A DNA stretch of 51,538 nucleotides. Source: an uncultured Burkholderiales bacterium. GTDB lineage: Bacteria; Pseudomonadota; Gammaproteobacteria; Burkholderiales; Burkholderiaceae_E. The position numbers and the translations under genes are program-made. The DNA is taken from positions 1-51,538 of the forward strand of contig CADEEH010000017.1 in the NCBI GenBank assembly GCA_902826305.1, written 5' to 3'. Shown here piece after piece: positions 36,820-45,136 of the stretch; position 1 is the stretch's first letter, and every line of letters starts with the position of its first letter. The notes beneath the pieces are model-generated. The model searched no databases. It saw only the letters and a program-made list of their open reading frames with translations, and was not told where the DNA came from.

Positions 36820-37563
36820 ATGTCCGCCCAGCCGCTGCTCGCCAGGCTCGAAGCCGCGCCCGATCTGGTCGAGCAGGCCTATCAGGTGCTGCACGAGGCG
36901 ATCAGCGCCGGTGCGCTGGCACCCGGCGAGCGCATCACGCAGGAGGACCTCGCGCGGCGGCTGGCGGTGTCGCGCCAGCCGGTGCTGCAGGCGTTGCGCC
37001 TGCTCAAGCAGGACGGACTGGTCCTCGACGCGCCCGGCCGCGGCCTGCAGGTCGCGCCGCTGGACCCGCATTCGATCGTTGCCGTCTACCAGGTCCGCGG
37101 CGCACTCGATGCGCTGGCCGCGAAGCTCGCGGCCGGGCTCGGCGCGTGCATCGACCCGGGACTGATCGAACGCGGCCGGGCGGCGACGCGGGGTCGCAAC
37201 GTCGCGGCGATGATCGATGCCGATGTCGCATTCCACGTCGCGATCTACCAGGCATCGGGCAATCCGCTGCTCCAGCGCAGCGCCCAGCTGCACTGGAGCC
37301 ACATCCGGCGCGCGATCGGTGCCGTGCTGCAGGGCTCCGGTCTGCGCCAGACGGTGTGGGAAGAACACGAGGCGATCGCCGAGGCGATCACTTCCGGTGA
37401 CGGCGCGCGCGCCGAAGGGCTGATGCTGGAGCACAGCCGGTGCGCGGCCGAGTACATCGTGCGGGAGCTGGGCGCCACCGCATCCGACCCGCCCTGCGGC
37501 CCGGCAGGCAGCAGCGCGAGCGCCCCCATGACGTTGACAGCCCCTGACCGAGGAGACACCTGA
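36820..37563 (+). CDS. GntR-family transcriptional regulator (FadR subfamily)
   Basis: A 247-residue regulator: winged helix-turn-helix at about 15-80 (ERITQEDLARRLAVSRQPVL, then GLVLDAPGRGLQVAPLD) and a C-terminal helical FCD effector domain with metal-binding Asp/His pattern (DADVAFHVAIYQASGNPLL, WEEHEAIAEAITSGD). I prefer ATG 36820 (GGGGAA just upstream) over ATG 36778, which has no ribosome-binding site. The stop overlaps the dioxygenase start (TGATG, 37561-37565), so regulator and enzymes are one operon. With the palindrome at 36755-36766 this suggests autoregulation by the pathway's substrate. Confidence 0.9.
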   Translation: MSAQPLLARLEAAPDLVEQAYQVLHEAISAGALAPGERITQEDLARRLAVSRQPVLQALRLLKQDGLVLDAPGRGLQVAPLDPHSIVAVYQVRGALDALAAKLAAGLGACIDPGLIERGRAATRGRNVAAMIDADVAFHVAIYQASGNPLLQRSAQLHWSHIRRAIGAVLQGSGLRQTVWEEHEAIAEAITSGDGARAEGLMLEHSRCAAEYIVRELGATASDPPCGPAGSSASAPMTLTAPDRGDT

Positions 37564-38474
37564 TGAGATTGACCCCCGAACAGATCGAACGCTTCGATCG
37601 CGACGGCTACCTGTTCTTCCCCGGACTGTTCACGCCGCAGGAGACCAGGACACTGACCGAGGCGGTGCCTGCGCTGTACGCCCGCCGCGAGGCGTACAAC
37701 GTGCGCGAGAAAGGATCCGACGCGGTGCGCACGAACTTCGCCGCGCACCTGTACAGCGAGCCGTTCGCGAAGCTGGCGCGCCATCCGCGCATGGTGCAGC
37801 CGGTGCAGGACCTGTTCGGCGAGCGCCTGTACATGCACCAGTTCAAGATCAACGGCAAGATGGCCCACGAGGGCGATGTCTGGCAGTGGCACCAGGACTA
37901 CGGCACCTGGAAGAACGACGACCTGATGCCGACCGAACGGGCGATGAACGTCGCGATCTTCCTGGACGACGTCAATCCGTTCAATGGTCCGCTGATGTTC
38001 ATCCGCGGCAGCCACAAGAAGGGCGTGCTCGATGCAAAACACGATCTCGAGACCACCAGTTATCCGTTGTGGACCGTCGACAACGCGCTGATCGGCCAGC
38101 TGGTCGAGCGCGGGGGCGGGCAGGGCACGTTCGACGCCGATGGTCGCTACGTGCCGGGCGGGATCATCTCGCCGAACGGCCCGGCCGGATCGATGATCCT
38201 GTTCCATTCCTGCCTGGTGCATGCCTCGACCAGCAACATGAGTCCCTGGAACCGGGTCAGCGTCTATCTGAGCCTGTGTGCGGTCGGCAACCACATCCGC
38301 CGTTTCAAGCGCCCCGAATACATCGCCCATCGCGACTTCGCGCCGATCGACTGCCTGCCCGACGATTGCCTGCTGACGGACTACCCGGTCGATCTGCCCT
38401 GGAAGGACGGCATGCCGGCCAGTGCGCTGGTGACCTCCACCGAACCGATCGACAAGCTCGAGGTGGCCGCATGA
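37563..38474 (+). CDS. PhyH-family Fe(II)/2-oxoglutarate dioxygenase
   Basis: A 303-residue non-haem iron oxygenase. The iron triad is His110 and Asp112 in WQWHQDYGTW and His220 in FHSCLVHASTSN; Arg231 in SPWNRV probably binds 2-oxoglutarate. MHQFKINGKM before the HxD and the VHASTSNMSPWNR segment resemble ectoine hydroxylase (EctD) and its relatives. No ectoine genes are in the window, so I do not assign that function. It overlaps the GntR gene (TGATG) and the oxidoreductase gene (ATGA, 38471-38474). Together with the next enzyme it probably hydroxylates and then oxidises a small polar substrate; that is inference. Confidence 0.88.
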   Translation: MRLTPEQIERFDRDGYLFFPGLFTPQETRTLTEAVPALYARREAYNVREKGSDAVRTNFAAHLYSEPFAKLARHPRMVQPVQDLFGERLYMHQFKINGKMAHEGDVWQWHQDYGTWKNDDLMPTERAMNVAIFLDDVNPFNGPLMFIRGSHKKGVLDAKHDLETTSYPLWTVDNALIGQLVERGGGQGTFDADGRYVPGGIISPNGPAGSMILFHSCLVHASTSNMSPWNRVSVYLSLCAVGNHIRRFKRPEYIAHRDFAPIDCLPDDCLLTDYPVDLPWKDGMPASALVTSTEPIDKLEVAA

Positions 38475-39829
38475 ACCTGTACGCCAAACTCGCGAAACGT
38501 GCCGCCGAGGGGCGGCCGGTCCGTGTCGGACTGATCGGGGCCGGCAAGTTCGGCTCGATGTACCTGGCGCAGATTCCGCGCACGCCGGGGGTCCACCTGG
38601 TCGGCATCGCCGACCTGTCGCCGACCAACGCCCGGGCCAACCTGGCCCGGGTCGGCTGGGAGGCGCAGCGCACGCAGGCCGTCTCGCTCGACGAGGCGGT
38701 CCGGCTCGGCAACACCCATGTCGGCGACGACTGGCAGGCGCTGGTGCGACATCCGGCGATCGACGTGATCGTCGAGTGCACCGGCCATCCGATCGCCGCC
38801 GTCGACCATTGCCTGGAGGCGTTCGCGCAGCACAAACACGTGGTCAACGTCACCGTCGAGGCCGACGCGTTCTGCGGGCCGCTGCTGGCCCGGCGCGCCG
38901 AAGAACACGGTGTCGTCTACTCGCTTGCGTTCGGTGATCAGCCGGCGCTGATCTGTGACCTGGTCGACTGGGCACGCACCTGCGGCTTTCCGGTGGTCGC
39001 GGCCGGCCGTGGCCACAAGTGGCTGCCGCACTTCAGCCGCTCGACGCCGAAGACGGTCTGGGGCTATTACGGACTGACACCCGAGCAGGCCGAACGTGGC
39101 GGGCTGAATCCGAAGATGTTCAACAGTTTCCTCGACGGCTCCAAGCCGTCGATCGAATGCACCGCGGTCTCCAACGCCACCGGCCTGGCGGTGCCCAGCG
39201 ACGGATTGCTGTACCCGCCGGCCAGCGTCGAGGACATCCCGTTCGTCACGCGGCCGCGCGCCGAGGGCGGGGTGCTGGAACACAAGGGCATGGTCGAGGT
39301 GATCTCCTCGCTCGAAGCCGACGGCCGCACGATCCCGTACGACATCCGGATGGGGGTCTGGGTCACCGTCGAGGGCGAGACCGACTACATCCGCAACTGC
39401 TTCGAGGAATACAACGCACACACCGATCCGAGCGGGCGCTACTTCACGTTGTACAAGCGCTGGCACCTGATCGGGCTCGAGGTCGGCGTGTCGGTCGCCA
39501 GTGTCGCGGTGCGCGGCGAGCCGACCGGCGTGGCCACCGCCTGGAACGCCGACGTGGTCGCCACCGCCAAGCGTGACCTGCAGCCCGGTGAGATGCTCGA
39601 CGGCGAGGGTGGCTACACGGTGTGGGGCAAGCTGCTGCCGGCGCACAAGTCGGCGGCGATGGGCGGCCTGCCGCTGGGCCTGGCACACGACGTCAAGGTG
39701 GTGCGCCCGGTCCGGCAGGGGCAGAGCCTGAGCTGGGACGACGTCGCGATGGACACGACGTCACAAGCCTACAAGACCCGGCGCTCGATGGAAGCGATGT
39801 TCGCACCGGCGCAGCGCAAGGCGGCCTGA
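38471..39829 (+). CDS. SAF-domain NAD(P)-dependent oxidoreductase, homoserine dehydrogenase-like
   Basis: A 452-residue protein with an N-terminal Rossmann fold (VGLIGAGKFGSMYLAQI; VIVECTGHPIAAVDH), a central dehydrogenase region (AFGDQPALICDLVDWARTC) and a C-terminal SAF domain (ATAKRDLQPGEMLDGEGG), as in sialic-acid/altronate-type enzymes. This family is often annotated as FlgA-like or homoserine-dehydrogenase-like; members act in sugar-acid pathways such as rare-sugar catabolism. ATG 38471 overlaps the dioxygenase stop. The substrate is unknown. It ends 45 bases before the restored rtcB tail on the other strand. Confidence 0.85.
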   Translation: MNLYAKLAKRAAEGRPVRVGLIGAGKFGSMYLAQIPRTPGVHLVGIADLSPTNARANLARVGWEAQRTQAVSLDEAVRLGNTHVGDDWQALVRHPAIDVIVECTGHPIAAVDHCLEAFAQHKHVVNVTVEADAFCGPLLARRAEEHGVVYSLAFGDQPALICDLVDWARTCGFPVVAAGRGHKWLPHFSRSTPKTVWGYYGLTPEQAERGGLNPKMFNSFLDGSKPSIECTAVSNATGLAVPSDGLLYPPASVEDIPFVTRPRAEGGVLEHKGMVEVISSLEADGRTIPYDIRMGVWVTVEGETDYIRNCFEEYNAHTDPSGRYFTLYKRWHLIGLEVGVSVASVAVRGEPTGVATAWNADVVATAKRDLQPGEMLDGEGGYTVWGKLLPAHKSAAMGGLPLGLAHDVKVVRPVRQGQSLSWDDVAMDTTSQAYKTRRSMEAMFAPAQRKAA

Positions 39830-39874
39830 TGCGCGGGTCGGTCGCGGGCGGGGCGCCGTCGGCCTCGTCCGCGC

Positions 39875-39957
39875 TCAGCCCTTGACGCAGACCACCTGTT
39901 TCAGCGTGTGCACCACCTCGACCAGGTCGCGCTGCGCGAACATCACCGCATCGATGC
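39875..39957 (-). pseudogene. rtcB: Out-of-frame C-terminal remnant of rtcB
   Basis: Read one base out of phase with the rtcB frame, this stretch encodes the standard RtcB C-terminus, including IDAVMFAQRDLVEVVHTL and the closing VVCVKG before TGA (39877-39875). The penultimate Lys corresponds to a nucleotide-binding residue of RtcB. It is separated from the upstream frame by what looks like one missing base at 39956-39957. Confidence 0.85.
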
Positions 39958-41142
39958 CTTGTAGGCCGCCGGCGTCTCGTCGATCACGTCCTTGTCCTTG
40001 CGGCATTCGACGCCTTCGGTCGCGGCGCGATGGTCGGCGAGCGTGAAGCGGCGCTTCGCCTCGCCGCGGCTCATCACCCGGCCCGCGCCGTGTGAGCAGC
40101 TGTGGAAGCTGTCCGGATTGCCCTTGCCGCGGACGATGTAGCTGCGCGCCCCCATGCTGCCCGGGATGATGCCCAGTTCACCGGGGCGTGCGCTCAGCGC
40201 GCCCTTGCGGGTGATCCAGATCTCCTCGCCGAAGTGCCGCTCGCGCTGCACGTAGTTGTGGTGGCAGTTGACCGCCTCCTGCCGGCTCTCGAACCGGCGA
40301 CGCAGCACGGTGTGTGCGGCCTCGAGCACGCGGCGCATCATCAGGTCGCGGTTCAGCGCCGCGTAGCGCTGCGCCCAGCCGACCGCGCGCACATAGTCGG
40401 CGAAGTGCCGGCTGCCTTCCTCGAAGTAGGCGAGGTCGCGATCCGGCAGGTTCACCTGCCGGCGTTCGGCATCCCTGCGCGCCAGTTCGATGAACATCGT
40501 GCCGATCGCGTTGCCGACACCGCGTGATCCCGAGTGCAGCATGAACCAGACCGTGTCCGTCTCGTCCAGGCAGACTTCGATGAAGTGGTTGCCGGTGCCC
40601 AGCGTGCCGAGGTGCACGCGATGGTTGGTCTTCGCGAGCTTCGGATGATCGCGGCACAGGTCGGTGAATTCCGGCTCGAGGGTGGCCCAGGCGTTGTCGA
40701 CCGCACCCGGCACGTCCTGCCAGGCGCCGGGGTCGCGCCCCTTCGGTGCCCGTCCATGGGGTACCGCGCGCTCGATCGCCGAACGCAGCGACGCCAGGTT
40801 GTCCGGCAGGTCGTCGGCGACCAGCGAGGTCCGGGTCGCGATCATCCCGCAGCCGATGTCGACGCCGACCGCGGCCGGGATGATCGCGCGCACGGTCGGG
40901 ATCACCGAACCGACGGTGGCGCCGATCCCGAAGTGCACGTCGGGCATCGCGGCCACGTGGCGGAACACGATCGGCAGCCTCGCCGCGTTGGCAAGTTGCC
41001 GCCGCGCCTCGTCCTCGATCGGCACGCCGCGGGTCCAGCGCACGACCGGCACACCGCCGGCGACCGGATCGACGATCGGACCTCTGGCGTCGTCGCTTGC
41101 GGTCGGGTCGGAGGCCAATGGTCTTGACGTGTCGTGTCTCAC
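39943..41142 (-). CDS. rtcB: RNA-splicing ligase RtcB, frameshifted near the C-terminus
   Basis: RtcB joins RNA 2',3'-cyclic-phosphate (or 3'-phosphate) ends to 5'-OH ends using GTP and Mn(II), in RNA repair and tRNA healing. All metal and catalytic motifs are present: MPDVHFG, VGVDIGCGM (Cys98), LGTGNHFIEV (His186), LHSGSRGVGN (His203), NCHHNYV (294-295) and CSHGAGRVMSR (His351, guanylylated). The frame follows E. coli RtcB up to PAAYK (391-395), then runs into ASMR and a stop. The usual YKDIDAV continues in the -1 frame, as if one base of the Asp codon were lost. The product is 399 residues; the restored length would be 422. It may be a true mutation, a programmed shift or a sequencing error. 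Confidence 0.9.
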   Translation of the reverse strand: MRHDTSRPLASDPTASDDARGPIVDPVAGGVPVVRWTRGVPIEDEARRQLANAARLPIVFRHVAAMPDVHFGIGATVGSVIPTVRAIIPAAVGVDIGCGMIATRTSLVADDLPDNLASLRSAIERAVPHGRAPKGRDPGAWQDVPGAVDNAWATLEPEFTDLCRDHPKLAKTNHRVHLGTLGTGNHFIEVCLDETDTVWFMLHSGSRGVGNAIGTMFIELARRDAERRQVNLPDRDLAYFEEGSRHFADYVRAVGWAQRYAALNRDLMMRRVLEAAHTVLRRRFESRQEAVNCHHNYVQRERHFGEEIWITRKGALSARPGELGIIPGSMGARSYIVRGKGNPDSFHSCSHGAGRVMSRGEAKRRFTLADHRAATEGVECRKDKDVIDETPAAYKASMR

Positions 41143-41275
41143 CCCGTCACGATACCGTAGCGTTCCCCCGCCGAAGGATCCGCCGCGATCACGCGATGGC
41201 CGACGGTCGGCCGATCACGCCGGCCGCCGGTCGGGTGACGGGGGCGCAGGCGGGCTCGCGAACGCCGGTGCTGGC

Positions 41276-41281
41276 TATGAT
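41276..41281 (+). promoter_or_regulatory. Candidate -10 element for the FAD-oxidase operon
   Basis: TATGAT lies six bases before ATG 41288, the same spacing as at 27498-27510. Transcription would begin at or near the start codon. No convincing -35 box or Shine-Dalgarno sequence is visible. Confidence 0.45.
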
Positions 41282-41287
41282 CGATCG

Positions 41288-42748
41288 ATGAATCCGACCT
41301 CGATTGACCGCCGTCGCGTGTTGACCGCGTCAGCGGCCCTCACGACGGCCGCTGCCGTCCCCGCCGCGCTTGCCGAACCGGTCCAGCGCCTGGTCCTCAA
41401 CGACGCCAGCCGGCTCAGCGCGACACCGGTCTTCTCGCACTGGATCACCCGCGACGATCCCGAGCAGGTCTTCATCACCCGGCTGCGCGAGGAACTGAAG
41501 GCCGCCGCGTCGGCGCGCCGGCCGGTGGCGATCGGTGCGGCCCGCCACTCGATGGGCGGGCAGAGCCTGCCGCGCGATGGCGCCGCGATGACGTTCGAGA
41601 CCGATCGTTGCGAGCCGGACCGTGCCGCGCGCACGTTCCGGGTCTTCGCCGGCACGCGCTGGCACCAGGTGATCGCCCGGCTCGATGCGATCGGCTTCTC
41701 GCCGGCCGTGATGCAGTCGAACAGCGATTTCGGTGTCGCCAGCACGTTCTCGGTCAATGCACACGGCTGGCCGACGCCGTACGGGCCGTTCGGCTCGACC
41801 GTCCGGTCGCTGCGCCTGATGCTGGCCAGCGGCGACATCGTCACCTGCTCGCGCACCGAGAACGCGGAACTGTTCGGGCTCGCGATGGGCGGCTACGGCC
41901 TCGTCGGCGTGATCCTCGACCTCGAGGTCGAGATGGTCGAGAACCGCCTGATGGCGCCTCGTTTCGAGACGATGCCGGCCGCGGAGTTCGCGCGCCGGTT
42001 CACGCAGGCGATCCGGCAGGATCCCGACGTGAAGATGATCTACGGCCGGCTGAACGTCGCGCGCGACGACTTCTTCCGCGAGGCGCTGCTGGTGACGATG
42101 CGGCCGCAGCCGACGCCGCCCGAGGGCCTGCCGCCGACCGATCGCGGCGGCGGTGCGCTGAGCGGGCTGTCACGCCGGATCTACCGTGCGCAGATCGGCT
42201 CCGAAGCGGGCAAACGTGCGCGCTGGTTCGCCGAGACCGTCGCCGCGCCGAAGACCGCCCGCCCGGCGACCCGCAACACGCTGATGAACGAACCGGTGGT
42301 CAACCTGGAGAACCGCGACCGCTATCGGACCGACATCCTGCACGAGTACTTCGTCGCCCCGGATCGGTTCAACGAGTTCCTGGCCGCCTGTCGCGAGGTG
42401 ATCCCGAAGGCACGCGCCGAATTCCTGAACGTGACGCTGCGCTACGTCGCGCGCGACGACACCAGCATGTTGTCGTTCGCCACCACCGACCGGATCGCCG
42501 CGGTGATGTCGTTCTCGCAGGAGATGACCGGCGATGGCGAGGCGGACATGATCCGCACGACCGAGGCACTGATCGACCGCGTCGCGGCGCTCGGCGGCAG
42601 CTACTACCTGCCGTACCGGCTGCACGCGCGCCACGATCAGTTCGAACGCGTCTATCCCGCCGGCGGCCGATTCGCCGAGCGCAAGAGACACTACGACCCG
42701 GGCCTGCTGTTCCGCCACGGGTTGTGGGACAACTACCTGGCCGGATGA
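41288..42748 (+). CDS. Tat-exported FAD-linked oxidase (lactone-oxidase-like)
   Basis: A 486-residue flavoprotein of the PCMH/VAO fold. The N-terminus has a twin-arginine signal (DRRRVLTAS, hydrophobic run, cleavage near AALA before EPVQ), so it is probably exported folded with FAD. FAD-binding segments: AIGAARHSMGGQSLPRDG, QSNSDFGVASTFSVNAHGW and MGGYGLVGVILDLEVE. The C-terminal HYDPGLLFRHGLWDNYL resembles the end of sugar-1,4-lactone oxidases. It heads a four-gene overlapping operon; its TGA overlaps the next ATG (42745-42748). Substrate unknown: a sugar lactone or an alcohol are possibilities from the family. Confidence 0.85.
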   Translation: MNPTSIDRRRVLTASAALTTAAAVPAALAEPVQRLVLNDASRLSATPVFSHWITRDDPEQVFITRLREELKAAASARRPVAIGAARHSMGGQSLPRDGAAMTFETDRCEPDRAARTFRVFAGTRWHQVIARLDAIGFSPAVMQSNSDFGVASTFSVNAHGWPTPYGPFGSTVRSLRLMLASGDIVTCSRTENAELFGLAMGGYGLVGVILDLEVEMVENRLMAPRFETMPAAEFARRFTQAIRQDPDVKMIYGRLNVARDDFFREALLVTMRPQPTPPEGLPPTDRGGGALSGLSRRIYRAQIGSEAGKRARWFAETVAAPKTARPATRNTLMNEPVVNLENRDRYRTDILHEYFVAPDRFNEFLAACREVIPKARAEFLNVTLRYVARDDTSMLSFATTDRIAAVMSFSQEMTGDGEADMIRTTEALIDRVAALGGSYYLPYRLHARHDQFERVYPAGGRFAERKRHYDPGLLFRHGLWDNYLAG

Positions 42749-43176
42749 GTGTGCCGGAACGCCCGTTGGACACCCCCCGCCGCATCGCGGCTGCCTACGC
42801 GCTGATCCTGGCCGCGGTCAGTGCACTGAACTACGTGCCCGGACTGACCGACGCCGAGGGCAGGGCGTTCGGCATCTTCGCCCTCGACATCTATGACGAT
42901 GCGCTGCACCTGGCCTCGGCGCTGTGGGCTGCCTGGGCGGCGTGGCGATCACGCGCGGCAGCGCTCACCTTCCTGAAGGTCTTCGGCGCGTTGTACCTGG
43001 CCGACGGCCTGATGGGTCTGGCGACCGGTTCCGGATACCTCGACCTCGGCATCGTGCTGTACGGTGCGCAGTCGATGCCGCTGCCGATCCGGGTCTTCGG
43101 CAATCTGCCCCACGTCGGCCTCGGCGGCCTGGCGCTGGTCGCCGGCTGGCTGCTCGGCCGGAACGGATCGCGATGA
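42745..43176 (+). CDS. Small four-helix membrane protein
   Basis: A 143-residue integral membrane protein with about four hydrophobic segments (AAYALILAAVSALNYV; DALHLASALWAAWAAW; TFLKVFGALYLADGLMG; LGGLALVAGWLLG). The pattern resembles DUF4383-like small membrane proteins, but I do not assign a function. It begins and ends in 4-base overlaps with its neighbours (42745-42748 and 43173-43176), so it is translationally tied to the FAD oxidase and could anchor it or pass electrons; that is inference. No haem or Cys ligands stand out apart from scattered His. Confidence 0.75.
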   Translation: MSVPERPLDTPRRIAAAYALILAAVSALNYVPGLTDAEGRAFGIFALDIYDDALHLASALWAAWAAWRSRAAALTFLKVFGALYLADGLMGLATGSGYLDLGIVLYGAQSMPLPIRVFGNLPHVGLGGLALVAGWLLGRNGSR

Positions 43177-44267
43177 AGGCCTGGCGACGGTGGCTGCTGC
43201 GCCTGGCCGTTGTGATGGCGGTGCTGGTTGTCGTCGCGCTGGTGCCCGGCATCGCCGTCGAGACCGGCTGCCGTCCCGCGGCGCAGGCCACGAACCGTGT
43301 GCCTTACCAGCCGGTGCTCGCGCCCGAACACCGGCGGCCGATGACGAACACGCTGCTGACCTATCCGGAGTGGTACATCGTCCACGCCTACGATGACTTC
43401 GCGGCCGTGCAGAACAGCGCGGGCGAGACCGCGTTCGACTACGTCGACTCGATCGGCGGCTACTGGCGCACGTTCTGCCAGGTGCGCCGGATCGCCGGCG
43501 GCTGGGGACCGATCCCGGTCGACACCCGGGTGATGCTGCACGTGATCGGCGCGAGTTTCACGATGGAACTGGCGTTCAAGGGTCTGTACGAAAAAAGCGT
43601 CGGCGCGCTGACGCAATGGCTGCGCGGCACGACACCGACCGCCGAGGACCGTTTCTCGGCGCAGGTCGCCGCCGACTACGCGGCCTTCCTGCGCCACACA
43701 CCCTGGTACGAATTCCCGTTCGGGGACACGCTGGTCCGGTTCTGGCGCGAGACACCGTTCGAATCCGCCGCGTGGATGCGGTCGGTCGAAAGGCGGTTCG
43801 CACTCAGCACCGAATGGGGCGCCAAGTGGGCCTACGCGAAGCTGATCGGCGCGGCCGCCGGCATCACGCCGGCGCCGCGGGCGATCCGCAGCGTCGTCCA
43901 GGGCATGGACAACTCCGATGCGCAGGCCGATCCGCGGATCAAGGTCGTCGAGCGCCCGGGCAAGGGAACCGTCGTCATCGAGACCCCACGCTACCGCGAG
44001 TTCACCGACATCGTGCGGGGGCTGGCGCAGCGGCAACGGCGGGTGGTGGAGATCGCCGGCAACGACCGCGTGTTCGTCACCGTGCTCGGCGACAGCAACA
44101 AGCCGTTTGCACCGTCGGCCGATGTGGATCCGATCACCGTCGTGCGGGTGCAGGGTCGCCCCGGGGCCGAGCGGCGTGGAATGATCGTGCCGGTCGCCCA
44201 GCTGACCGCGCTGATACGGACGTTGCCCACGAACGGTCTCGTGCTCGAACATGTCTACGACTACTGA
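43173..44267 (+). CDS. Uncharacterised membrane-anchored protein with TYPEW motif
   Basis: A 364-residue protein with one N-terminal membrane segment (LLRLAVVMAVLVVVALVPG) followed by a large, probably periplasmic domain. Conspicuous segments are TNTLLTYPEWYIVHAYDDFA near residue 60 and FDYVDSIGGYWRTFCQVRRI. I recall proteins with this TYPEW pattern only as hypothetical. Two Cys (GCRPAAQ and TFCQV) might pair. It overlaps both neighbours in the FAD-oxidase operon. No catalytic motif of a known family is evident. Confidence 0.75.
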   Translation: MKAWRRWLLRLAVVMAVLVVVALVPGIAVETGCRPAAQATNRVPYQPVLAPEHRRPMTNTLLTYPEWYIVHAYDDFAAVQNSAGETAFDYVDSIGGYWRTFCQVRRIAGGWGPIPVDTRVMLHVIGASFTMELAFKGLYEKSVGALTQWLRGTTPTAEDRFSAQVAADYAAFLRHTPWYEFPFGDTLVRFWRETPFESAAWMRSVERRFALSTEWGAKWAYAKLIGAAAGITPAPRAIRSVVQGMDNSDAQADPRIKVVERPGKGTVVIETPRYREFTDIVRGLAQRQRRVVEIAGNDRVFVTVLGDSNKPFAPSADVDPITVVRVQGRPGAERRGMIVPVAQLTALIRTLPTNGLVLEHVYDY

Positions 44268-44592
44268 TGCGGGCACGGCCGCGCCGGTGCGCCCGCTGCG
44301 CGTGGCCGCGCTGGCACTCGTGGCCTGGTTCATCGCGGTGCTCGCCGGCACCGTGGTCCTCGAACCGACGGTCGACGTGATCGTGCTGGCCAGTGGCCGC
44401 GACCACGCGTTGGCGGTGGTCGCCGCAGCCGGGCCGGCGCGCCTGGTCGACCTGCCGCAGGTCGGTGTCCGCGTCCGCGGTGACCACGCCGGCTTCGTGC
44501 GCGACCTGTACCGTCAAGGCGCCTGGCTGGTGCTGCCGGCGCGCGTCGGCGGCTGCACCGGGCGCCCGCGGCCCGTTTCGACGGCGCGCTGA
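44251..44592 (+). CDS. Small unknown protein with one membrane segment
   Basis: A 113-residue product starting at ATG 44251, which overlaps the previous gene by 17 bases. One clear hydrophobic segment (ALALVAWFIAVLAGTVVL) is followed by a soluble tail (RGDHAGFVRDLYRQGAWLV). It resembles nothing I can name. Its position as last gene of the FAD-oxidase operon and its codon pattern support it as real, but small size makes this less certain than for its neighbours. It faces folA across 31 bases. Confidence 0.6.
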   Translation: MSTTTDAGTAAPVRPLRVAALALVAWFIAVLAGTVVLEPTVDVIVLASGRDHALAVVAAAGPARLVDLPQVGVRVRGDHAGFVRDLYRQGAWLVLPARVGGCTGRPRPVSTAR

Positions 44593-44623
44593 ACGGCGCC
44601 GGCGTCGTGGCACGGACGCGGGC

Positions 44624-45136
44624 TCAGCGACGCCGGTACTCGTCGATCCGGTAGTGCATGCCGTTGACCGACACACACATCTCGCCTTGCTGGCACTGCC
44701 ACTGTGACGCATCGAGCGGCGGGAACACCGTGTCGCCGTCGAAGGCATCGGCCAGTTCGGTCACCAGTGCCCGATCGGCCCGTGCCATCGCCGCCGCGAA
44801 TATCGACGAACCACCGACGACGAAGATCTCCGAGCCGTCGATCGCGGGCTCGGGGCCGGGACCGGCGGCGAGCCGGATCGCATCGTCGACCGATCCGGCC
44901 CGTTCGACCCCCGGGGCCTGCCATTGCGGGTCGCGGCTGACGACGATCGTGCGACGTCCCGGCAGCGCGCGGCCGATCGATTCGAACGTGCGCCGGCCCA
45001 TCACGATCGGATGGCCCATCGTCGTCGCCCGGAAGTGTTTCAGGTCCTCCGGCAGATGCCACGGCATCGCTTTGTCGCGGCCGATCACGCCGTTGGCGGC
45101 ACGTGCGACCAGCAGCGTGACACGTGGCCGGTTCAA
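44624..45136 (-). CDS. folA: Dihydrofolate reductase
   Basis: Reduces dihydrofolate to tetrahydrofolate with NADPH. The 170-residue product has [20 protein letters not shown] (substrate-binding Asp in PEDL), [16 protein letters not shown] and [10 protein letters not shown], all standard DHFR elements. The start is probably TTG 45136 ([16 protein letters not shown]), which overlaps the thyA stop as TTGA. No ATG or GTG lies in frame between there and the first beta-strand. It is the second gene of a thyA-folA operon, which links thymidylate synthesis to regeneration of its oxidised cofactor. Confidence 0.95.
   Translation of the reverse strand: MNRPRVTLLVARAANGVIGRDKAMPWHLPEDLKHFRATTMGHPIVMGRRTFESIGRALPGRRTIVVSRDPQWQAPGVERAGSVDDAIRLAAGPGPEPAIDGSEIFVVGGSSIFAAAMARADRALVTELADAFDGDTVFPPLDASQWQCQQGEMCVSVNGMHYRIDEYRRR

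Noticed and set aside
37563-38474. Ectoine hydroxylase (EctD) identity for the dioxygenase
   Set aside because: Motif similarity is good around the iron ligands, but no ectABC genes are present and the partner is a SAF oxidoreductase with a GntR regulator, so only the family is called.
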